From: Acidobacteriota bacterium
GTDB lineage: Bacteria; Acidobacteriota; Terriglobia; Terriglobales; Acidobacteriaceae
Direction: 5' to 3'
Length of the DNA: 64,000 bases
Assembly: GCA_003225075.1 (NCBI GenBank)
Contig: QIAP01000041.1
Location: forward strand, 1 to 64,000
Under the pieces are notes generated by a model that searched no databases, was not told the DNA's origin, and was given only the letters and a program-made list of their open reading frames with translations. The position numbers were made by a program, and so were the translations under genes. Shown here one piece after another: positions 26,655 through 34,800 of this stretch (positions are counted from its first letter, which is position 1; every line of letters starts with the position of its first letter).

Positions 26655-27515
26655 CTACGAACGAACCAGCGCAGTGTGTTCATCCGGGGCGGGCGGCGTA
26701 GTCGCGAGTTCGTATCCGAGCGTCTGCATAAGCGATCCCCACGAAGCTTCGATCTCTGCAACAGACTTGGCCGGAAGCGCGGAACGCCAGCCGCCAGCTT
26801 TGGCGTCCCGCACAAACGGTTTGTCCTGTCGCGTAGACTTGGTGAGTTGCCAGTCTTTCGCTTGCGATTTCTCCATCTTACGCATGTGATCTGCGGAACT
26901 TAACTCGACGGCACGCGCCAGGCGCGTCGGTGATGCCTCGAGATTAAGGAACGCGGCCACCTTGCTGAGTTCGCGTTGCGGATTCTCCAGCATATCTTCA
27001 TAGCGCAGCAGCAGGAACTTGCGATTGTGTCGCATGGCAAGCCAACTGGCTACGTTGTCGTACCACGATCCCCATCGTGGGTCAGCCAGCAGGCCGGAAC
27101 CGAAGGTTCCGCTCATGAACTTGGGGACAAATTCTTCAATAGGACAGTTATCCGGTAACAGCTTTACCTTGATGGAATAGTGATAAGCGGAAACCGTGAC
27201 GTCCCTGGGATCGCGGACAATGTAAATGACCTTCTTATACCTGGGATCGAAACAGTCGTGACTCTTGAATATCCGTGGCAAGCGGTGCAGTTGACGGTCG
27301 GAAAAAATGTAGACGGAAGGAATGCGGTACTCGATATTCGCGAATGTGACGGGCTCATCCTGATAGATCAGGTTGCCGAGCAGAAAGCGCGTCCAGGTGT
27401 TGCCCGACTTAGGATAGGAGACGATGAAAAGATCATCGGGAAAGACAGTCATGCGGCGGCCTGCGGGCATACGGTGAAGAAGAAAAGCAGCCGTCTGCTG
27501 CAGATGCGCAGCCAT
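26655..27515 (-). CDS. PAPS-dependent sulfotransferase (proximal copy)
   Basis: About 286 residues from ATG 27515; longer starts up to 27605 add a stretch not present in the paralogue. Motifs: SYPKSGNTWTRFLLGNL (5'-phosphosulfate loop), YIVRDPRDVTVSAYHYSIK (3'-phosphate site), LLRYEDMLENP and STRQDKPFVRD--AGGWRSALP. Closely parallel along its length to the sulfotransferase at 24442, so the two arose by duplication. The acceptor is unknown. It sits between the two ATP-grasp genes; the gap of 118 bases to the upstream gene may hold an extended N-terminus or just a leader. Confidence 0.92.
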   Translation of the reverse strand: MAAHLQQTAAFLLHRMPAGRRMTVFPDDLFIVSYPKSGNTWTRFLLGNLIYQDEPVTFANIEYRIPSVYIFSDRQLHRLPRIFKSHDCFDPRYKKVIYIVRDPRDVTVSAYHYSIKVKLLPDNCPIEEFVPKFMSGTFGSGLLADPRWGSWYDNVASWLAMRHNRKFLLLRYEDMLENPQRELSKVAAFLNLEASPTRLARAVELSSADHMRKMEKSQAKDWQLTKSTRQDKPFVRDAKAGGWRSALPAKSVAEIEASWGSLMQTLGYELATTPPAPDEHTALVRS

Positions 27516-27633
27516 CTCACGAACTCTGCTCTTCTTTTTCAAGATATGCTCCACCCGCCTATCCCCAGCGCGTATGACGACGAGGTTAATGCCTTTAAGT
27601 CCCAAGCCGGAAGAGGCACTCGCCGTTGTTTGT

Positions 27634-29493
27634 TCAAATTGAAACAGCGCTCTCTGATCTCAGTGTACTTCCAGCCTGCTGGGATATCAGCCCTTCCGCC
27701 AGCCTCTGAATACAAATTCGCAATACGGCATAACATTCCCGCGTGACTTGCAAGTTTCCGGTATATGGATCCGGAATCTCACGATAACGCAGGGGCCGGT
27801 CCGCATATGCGCTGAGCATGAATATTTTGTTTTTGGCGGCGGGGTAGAGTGCCAGCAATTCGGCCTTGTGCAAAAAATCCATGGCAAAGATGACATCTGC
27901 GCGTTCAACCATCTCTGGCGTCAACCGCTGGGCGCGATGCTCAGTTAAGGAAATACCGATCTCTTCTGATGCTAGCTGCGCCCAAGGGTGCGCCTCGCGG
28001 CCCGGAGTTGCGTGCAAGCCTGCGGAAAGCACGTGTATGCCCTCATCCTGGTTACGCTGAAACAGCGCCCGCTTGAACATGGCTTCAGCCATGGGGCTGC
28101 GCATGATGTTGCCGTGGCACACAAAAACGAAGGAACGCGCATTGGCAGGGACTCTGCGCTTGTTACCACCACGAATTCCAAGCATGTCCAGACATCGCAG
28201 CCTGGCGTATATCGAACCGATCGCTGGCCCCAGTCGGTGGTAAAGATCGCGATCTCGCAGGAGTTGCTTCGGTACAAGTTTGCGGGCGATCCACTTAAGA
28301 TCAGCTGCCGCCCACTCCCACAATGTGCGGCCAAGATCGGCCAGCGCAGGAATGGGATCAGACCAGGACCAGATGGCATCGCGAATAGCCGGTGAAAAAT
28401 CTCGCGGTAAACTGCGAAGCTCTCGCCACCGGCTATGCGCTGAGGCCATCGCTGAACCGGATCCAGCGAAGAGTTGATGAAGGCGCGTGATGTAGCCGGA
28501 GGTATAGCGCCACCGTGTTCCGACTTTGTACGAATGAGGAACCTGCACCTCTTGGTTGTGCGCAATTTGCCATTGATATGCCGGGAAATCCATCCCTGCG
28601 AGAATAGGCAATGAAGACGTACCCCAAAAACGGCCGTTCACCTCCATCAAGACCGCGGTGCCTTGTTCGGGGTCACGGCGGTACTCCACCATGGCAACGC
28701 CCTCCCATTCAAGAGCGCGCAATAGATCCAAGGAGGATTGAACCAGTCCCGAGTCCGGCTGCTCAGCAATGGCCATCACTGCCACGCCGCCAGTAGGGGG
28801 TGCTTCCTTCAATCGCCGATGCTGAAAGGTGGCAATCGCTTTCCCTTGATGCATCAGCATTTCAATTCCGACGCCTTCGCCAGGACAATACTCCTGAACC
28901 AGCACCGGTCCCAAAGACCTGTTCAGAGCTGCGGAAAGCTCCGCGAATTCATGAAAGTAGAGCACCTTAAATTTTCGGCCGCGGCACACGCTGGGTTTCA
29001 CCACCACCGGAAACCGGATCTCACCACGGAGAGCTTCCAATTGCTCGGCAGTGGAGAGCGTGTAAGTGAATGGCGTTCTAATTCCACACTCACGCGCTAC
29101 CTGGAGAGTGGTTCGCTTGTCGACAACGCGGTTGACAATCGCGGGCGGAGGACAGCCCGGGTTCAGCAATGAACTCAGCTGTTCGTAATGTTGTGTGATT
29201 GCCGCCAGCGAGGGGTCGTTGGTGGGAATCAGCATGTCGAACCCGCGCACTTGAATGAGGGAACGGAGCGCCTTGATAAACTCGTCCGGTGCCTCGTTAT
29301 TGTCCGGCAACCTATGAAAATCGTTAATGGCAGTCGAGTGCAGACGTGGTTCTTGGGCGATGAAGGTGGCTACTTCCACCGGAACTCCGATTCGGCGAAG
29401 GCTCCGGGCGATGGGCACAGTGACTCGTGTTGCGGCGCCGAGGATCAACACCGGCCGATGGTGGGCCGCTTCGCCCACGCGATGAGCCGCCAT
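27634..29493 (-). CDS. ATP-grasp ligase fused to low-molecular-weight protein tyrosine phosphatase
   Basis: 619 residues. Residues 1-400 are an ATP-grasp carboligase (LILGAATRVTVPIARSLRRIG, RFPVVVKPS, VEYRRDPEQGTAVLMEVNGRFWG), paralogous to the gene at 25320. Residues 450-605 are a complete LMW-PTP: the P-loop VCHGNIMRSPMAEAMF with nucleophile Cys459 and Arg465, LSAGLHATPGREAHP, and the general-acid loop IPDPYTGN. All catalytic residues are present, so phosphatase activity is expected. LMW-PTPs often regulate polysaccharide export kinases, but no BY-kinase is in the window. The start abuts the flippase stop (TAG-ATG) behind a strong AGGAGG, showing one transcript. The physical link of ligase and phosphatase is unusual. 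Confidence 0.9.
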   Translation of the reverse strand: MAAHRVGEAAHHRPVLILGAATRVTVPIARSLRRIGVPVEVATFIAQEPRLHSTAINDFHRLPDNNEAPDEFIKALRSLIQVRGFDMLIPTNDPSLAAITQHYEQLSSLLNPGCPPPAIVNRVVDKRTTLQVARECGIRTPFTYTLSTAEQLEALRGEIRFPVVVKPSVCRGRKFKVLYFHEFAELSAALNRSLGPVLVQEYCPGEGVGIEMLMHQGKAIATFQHRRLKEAPPTGGVAVMAIAEQPDSGLVQSSLDLLRALEWEGVAMVEYRRDPEQGTAVLMEVNGRFWGTSSLPILAGMDFPAYQWQIAHNQEVQVPHSYKVGTRWRYTSGYITRLHQLFAGSGSAMASAHSRWRELRSLPRDFSPAIRDAIWSWSDPIPALADLGRTLWEWAAADLKWIARKLVPKQLLRDRDLYHRLGPAIGSIYARLRCLDMLGIRGGNKRRVPANARSFVFVCHGNIMRSPMAEAMFKRALFQRNQDEGIHVLSAGLHATPGREAHPWAQLASEEIGISLTEHRAQRLTPEMVERADVIFAMDFLHKAELLALYPAAKNKIFMLSAYADRPLRYREIPDPYTGNLQVTRECYAVLRICIQRLAEGLISQQAGSTLRSESAVSI

Positions 29494-31062
29494 CTAGACA
29501 TCCTCCTGGTAAGTTTCCACCAGCGCGGCTGCAACCAGCTTATCGGCTTCCGGCTTCGCGCGCGGCGTTAACTGTTCGACGTGCAGAGCGGTATTGCTCA
29601 GGACCGCCCACATCAGTCCTGCTCCGTATACTACCGCTCCTACGAGCAAGTGAATCCCAAGTTGGCGGTATCCATGGGGCACGAACCAGCGCCGCATCAG
29701 AAGCAGCGCCAGCACCATCGGTGTGCACAGCGAAATCGGCAGCACATATGCTTGCCGCAGAAAAGTGCGCACTGGGACGCCGAGAACGTGAGAGAGATGG
29801 AACGGTAGAAAAAACAGCATGGTACAAGTTAGCGGAATCGCAGTACCAAGGGCATCGCCAATGATGCCGTAATGGCGCACTAAAAGAATGCTGAGGATCA
29901 GATTGGAGACGCCTTCAATCAGCGTGGCAATAGCCAACTTTCCGTGCCTGCCAATGCCGAAGAGAATGCGGCCGGAGGCGGCCTGCGCTAGTTGAATCGT
30001 GACAGGGATTACCAGGATTACCAGAACTGGATAGCTGGCAGCAACATACTTGGCGCCCACCCACGCTTCAATGACCGACTTCCCCAGAATGATAAGTACT
30101 GCCGACATAGGCAGCATGATGAGCGCGCACGCTCGGTTTCCCGCGATATATATCTTGCGCAGCCGATCCATGTTGCCAATTGCGTCCGACTGGCTGGACA
30201 TGGGTACGAAGATCTGTGCCAGACTGGAGACGACTTCAGTGGCGTAGTCGACCAAGCGCGAACCAATGGAGAAGTAGGTGATGGCCGCAGAGGAGAGAAA
30301 TGTCCCGATCACCAGGGCATCCGTTTTGAACCGCAAACGGCCGGCCAGAATGATCATGAATGTGACGCTGCTGTAGTTCGCCATTTTGCGGAAGGTGCCA
30401 CGGTCCACATAGCGCCACGCAAAGGGAATCGGCAGAATACGGAATACGATGGCGGCTCTCAGGATCGAGGTGAGTATCGGCAGGGCCACTGTGATCAAGG
30501 CAATGGTTAGCAGCCCGTAGCCGCGATTCAAGGTAATGACAATCAGCAGTGCGCGCAGCAGCGTGGAAACGATGTTGGTGAGGTTGAGAAAGTAAAAACG
30601 TTGCAAGCCTTCCAGAATCCCGCCATACACACCAAGCGGGAAGCCCAGCGCAACCGAGGCACCGACCATCAGGAACAGCCACCGCGCGGTTGTGAGGAAC
30701 GCTGGAGGTATTTTAAAGATGGAGTCGACGTAGAAGCTGCCGGCGATCGTGATGGCCAGCGTCAACAGCCCCACGCAGGTGTAGCTGAACAGGCTGGTGT
30801 TAATCAGTTTAGCCAGGTCTTCGTTATCGCTGGTGGCCGTGAACTTTGAAACGTATCGAATGATTGAGGAGCGGATGCCAAAATCAAAAAGCCCGTAATA
30901 GCCGGTTACGGAGAAGATGAGGACCCAAATGCCGAAGGCCTCATCTCCCAGACGGTGAAGGATGAAGGGAGAGAGAAAAATACCAACAAGCACGTTGACT
31001 GCAAGCCCGAACCAACTCGAACTGACATTTTTTATGATCTCGAGTTTTTCGAATTTGCGCAT
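29494..31062 (-). CDS. MOP-family polysaccharide flippase (Wzx-like)
   Basis: 522 residues with 12-14 predicted membrane helices and the typical N-terminal motif NVSSSWFGLAVNVLVGIFLSPFILHRLGDEAFGIWVL, split here between helices 1 and 2, followed by LFDFGIRSSIIRYVSKF. This matches the Polysacc_synt / MATE-like exporters that flip lipid-linked glycans or other amphipathic precursors across the inner membrane. The substrate is not readable. The gene lies between the Sfp-type transferase and the ATP-grasp fusion with essentially no spacing, so the product of this operon is probably exported as a lipid-linked or amphipathic conjugate. The C-terminal 30 residues are hydrophilic. Confidence 0.93.
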   Translation of the reverse strand: MRKFEKLEIIKNVSSSWFGLAVNVLVGIFLSPFILHRLGDEAFGIWVLIFSVTGYYGLFDFGIRSSIIRYVSKFTATSDNEDLAKLINTSLFSYTCVGLLTLAITIAGSFYVDSIFKIPPAFLTTARWLFLMVGASVALGFPLGVYGGILEGLQRFYFLNLTNIVSTLLRALLIVITLNRGYGLLTIALITVALPILTSILRAAIVFRILPIPFAWRYVDRGTFRKMANYSSVTFMIILAGRLRFKTDALVIGTFLSSAAITYFSIGSRLVDYATEVVSSLAQIFVPMSSQSDAIGNMDRLRKIYIAGNRACALIMLPMSAVLIILGKSVIEAWVGAKYVAASYPVLVILVIPVTIQLAQAASGRILFGIGRHGKLAIATLIEGVSNLILSILLVRHYGIIGDALGTAIPLTCTMLFFLPFHLSHVLGVPVRTFLRQAYVLPISLCTPMVLALLLMRRWFVPHGYRQLGIHLLVGAVVYGAGLMWAVLSNTALHVEQLTPRAKPEADKLVAAALVETYQEDV

Positions 31063-31063
31063 G

Positions 31064-31858
31064 TTAGCCAGTGCTCACGTCGGGCGCAGCAAGCGCCGAA
31101 CTTGTACTCCTTCCGATTTCTACAGCCAGAGCAGCGGCGTACCCGGGGGGCACTTCTAAATCGTGAAGTGACCAGCGTGATGCCTCATTGGCGTCCGGGC
31201 GAGTGCGCAAAAGCGCTGCGGGCTCGGCGGGCGAAAGTGATACATCAAACTGGTGCAAGGGAAGAGAAAGGCCTTCACCTCTGGCTTTGATGTACGCCTC
31301 TTTACGCGTCCAACAGTTAAAAAAACCTTGTCGTCTGTGCTCCGCGGGAAGGGCCCGTAGCGCAATACGTTCGCCGGCCGAAAAGAATCGCTCGGCAATC
31401 TCTTCAGTACTGAAATCCTGGCGCATCTTCTCCACATCGACGCCGACCTCGCGATTGCGGGCGAACGCGCAAACAATCACGCCATCACTATGAGACAAGT
31501 TAAAAGTCAGGATACCTGGGTTCTTGGCTTCTTCCAGACGAGGCTTGCCATATGCGGAATAGGTGAAACGCAATCCTGCCGCCGAACCACCCAAATAGGA
31601 TGCAAGCAGTGTCCGCAGCATGCCACGGCTTACGATGAATTCGTGGCGATTCTTATCAAAGCGAAATTTTGAAGCCCTCGCATTCTCGTCATCGGAAAGC
31701 AGCTCTTGAAATTGAGTAATGTAGCCGGCGGCTGAGGCTACGGACCCAACCCAAACGTGGACTTCGTGTTCGCCCGGCGGGTGCAACCGGGAACTGGGAC
31801 CCGCCATGGCAAACTGTGAAACGCAGAGGCTGATGGCGTTGGGAACCAGAGTGGCCAC
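31064..31858 (-). CDS. 4'-phosphopantetheinyl transferase, Sfp type
   Basis: 264 residues from GTG 31858; ATG 31807 (residue 18) is a plausible alternative because family members start close to the VHVWVG strand. Motifs of the Sfp group: FNLSHSDGVIVCAFA, VGVDVEKMR with the Mg-binding Asp and Glu, and FFNCWTRKEAYIKARGEGLSLPL. The enzyme converts apo carrier proteins to the holo form using CoA. It follows the NRPS stop by three bases, so its target is almost certainly the PCP domain (Ser1029) of that NRPS. Downstream it is one base from the flippase gene. Confidence 0.93.
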   Translation of the reverse strand: MATLVPNAISLCVSQFAMAGPSSRLHPPGEHEVHVWVGSVASAAGYITQFQELLSDDENARASKFRFDKNRHEFIVSRGMLRTLLASYLGGSAAGLRFTYSAYGKPRLEEAKNPGILTFNLSHSDGVIVCAFARNREVGVDVEKMRQDFSTEEIAERFFSAGERIALRALPAEHRRQGFFNCWTRKEAYIKARGEGLSLPLHQFDVSLSPAEPAALLRTRPDANEASRWSLHDLEVPPGYAAALAVEIGRSTSSALAAPDVSTG

Positions 31859-31861
31859 GGG

Positions 31862-34800
31862 TTACGCCGTCCTGCCGCTGGTCGCGGCCGTGGAAGAATC
31901 GTCCGTGGAGATTTCCGCTGCTTGCAACGATGTCTCCTGCGACTCGAGCAGCTGTTTCATCCGGGAGGCGAGCTTTTCGCCCATCACCCGGACGTAGGGT
32001 TCACGCAGCATTTCGACGTGAAGGAAGTTGACAATCTGAATTTCCACGCCACCCTCGGACCGGGCGCCCCAACCCATCTTCGGATCATTTACGTAGTAGA
32101 AAGGCTGCTTCGGCTTTTTAAACAATAGGACAGGAGCGCGAAAGCGAGGCGCTGTGAATCCATCGCCAGGCCAGTAAAATTCTCGCCAGTCGCTGCGTAC
32201 TTCCGGCATACCCGACTGAGCAATGCTGCGAAAATTCTTTCGCAACGCCTTCTTCCACAACTTCAATTTGTTTACCAGATGCATATTCCGCAGAGAACGC
32301 AGCCGCTCCTGGTAGTAATGTATGTGCCAGAGCCATGGTACTTGACTGTTTTGAAGCACCCAAGTGTCAAGGATGACAAACAAACCCACCTCTAGACCCT
32401 GGGCTTCGAGATCAAGCACGATTTGCTCTGCGATCTGCACGCCTTCACACATGCCACCGAAACAATAAGGACCTTGCGGCTGCACGGCACGCATGGCCGC
32501 TATGTATTCCTTTGCGAGACCCTGTAACTCCTCTTTGGTAAAAGGACGGTCCCCCACCAGAGGCGCATTAGCCTGCAACTTGTAGAATGGCTGCTCAACG
32601 CCCATGTGGCGCGCCAATAGCGCGTAGCCGAGAGTATCCACTCCGGGCGACGCCACCGCGAAGAACGGCAAGTTCCCATTGCCGGCCTGGATCTGGGTCA
32701 GAATCGGATCGGGACCTGAAGCCGGGCCTTCGCGAATCAGTTGCGCCAGCGACTCAATCGTAGCGCCGCGAAAAAGTGCGGACAGTGGAATCGGATGGCT
32801 TGTAACCTTCTCCACTTCGGAAAGCAAACGTGCCGCCAACAAAGAGTGTCCGCCCAGATCGAAAAAGTTATCGCGGATGCCGATTTTTGGAATGCCGAGC
32901 ACGCGCTGCCAAATATCGACCAGCAACTGTTCCAGCGAATCACGTGCGGGGACCAGGTTAACCGCGTCCAATGGCAAAGCATCAGGTGCAGGTAGAGCGC
33001 GGCGATTCACCTTGCCGTTCGGCGTAAGCGGGAGTTCGTCCAGAGTGATGAAAGATCCCGGCACCATATATTCGGGCAGACTCGACTTCAGAAATGCGCG
33101 CAACTCATCATTCGAAATCTTCTCGCCGGGTGCCAACACCAGATAAGCGACCAGGCGACGGTCCCCGGGTTTGTCCTCACGAGCGGCGACGACGCATGAC
33201 CGCACTGCGGGATGGCGCGCCAGCAAAGACTCAATTTCTCCCAATTCAATACGATAGCCGCGAATCTTCACTTGGAAATCCGCCCGCCCTAGAAACGAAA
33301 TATTTCCCTCAGGAAGATAGCGAGCCAGATCACCTGTCCGGTACAGCTTGCTCTTTGTATCGCGAGCGAACGGATTAACCACAAACTTTTCCGCTGTCAG
33401 TTCCGGCCGGTTCAGATATCCACGCGCCAGACCATCGCCGCCGATATACAATTCGCCGGCTACACCGACGGGAACCGGTTCCATTCGCGAATCCAGAATG
33501 TACATCTGGGTATTGGCGATTGGCTTCCCGATGGGTACCGTTCCGCTTTCGCCTGACAGAACCCCATGCACCGATGAGTAGATCGTGGTCTCAGTGGGTC
33601 CATACATGTTCCATAACGATTCGCAGCGTGGAAGCAGTTGCTCCGCTAACTCACGCGGAAATCCTTCGCCGCCGCAGAGAACTTTCAATTTTGAATTGCC
33701 CTTCCAGTTCGCGTCCAATAGCAATCGCCAAGTTGCCGGCGTGGCTTGCATGACAGTAACGCGGCACTGCTCCATCAGCCGGGCTAGGAGTTTTCCGTCG
33801 GTGCATTCTTCGCGGCTCGCCACCACCAGGCGCGCCCCCGTAGTCAGTGGCAAGTAGAGCTCCAGCCCTGCAATGTCGAAGGAGAGAGTAGTTACCGCCA
33901 GCAAGACATCTTCGGGCAGTAGGCCGGGAACCTGACGCATGCTGGTGAGGAAATTGACCACGGCGCGATGTTCAATTTGAACGCCTTTGGGTTTTCCCGT
34001 GGAACCGGAGGTGTAAATCACATAGGCGAGATCATGCGCAGTGGACTGTGGCGGCAGATTTTCTGTACTTTCTTTGCTGATCTGATTCCAATCAGTGTCC
34101 AGAAGAATCAGTGCTTCAGATATTTTTGGCAAATTCGGGAGTAGCGACTGCTGGGTCAGAAGCACGGGAGCATGCGCATCCTCCAAGATATATGCAACTC
34201 GATCCTTGGGATACGCCGGGTCAAGCGGCACATAGGCTCCGCCTGCCTTGAGCACGCCGAGCACTCCCACAACCATGTCCAGCGAACGCTCAGCGCACAG
34301 ACCTACAAGAACGTCGGGGCCAACGTCGGCTTTTTTAAGGTAATGCGCTAACTGATTCGCCCTTGCGTTCAGTTCACGATAGGTCAAATGATGATTTTGA
34401 AAGACAATTGCTACTGCTCCAGGCGTGAGCTCAGCTTGCCGCTCGATCAATTGCTGAACGCCCACGTCGGGATAGGAAGCCGCGGTACGGTTCCACTCAA
34501 TCAGGATTTTCCGTTTCTCCGATTCAGTCAGCAGCGGCAGTTGCGAAATCGGCCGCTCCGGATTCTCGATCACCCCTTGCAGCAGTCGCTGGAAATGCTC
34601 CGTCATGCGCGAGATTGTGGACTCATCGAATAAGTCGGTGTTGTATCCAAACCTGGCCCTTAACCCGTCTTCGCTTTCACACATCGTGACCGTGAGATCG
34701 AATCGTGCGGTGCCGTTCTCCCCTTCGATCGGGCTTACGATCAACCCGGGCACGCTCGAGTCTTCTTGCGGGACCGTCCGTAACTCAAACATGATTTGGA

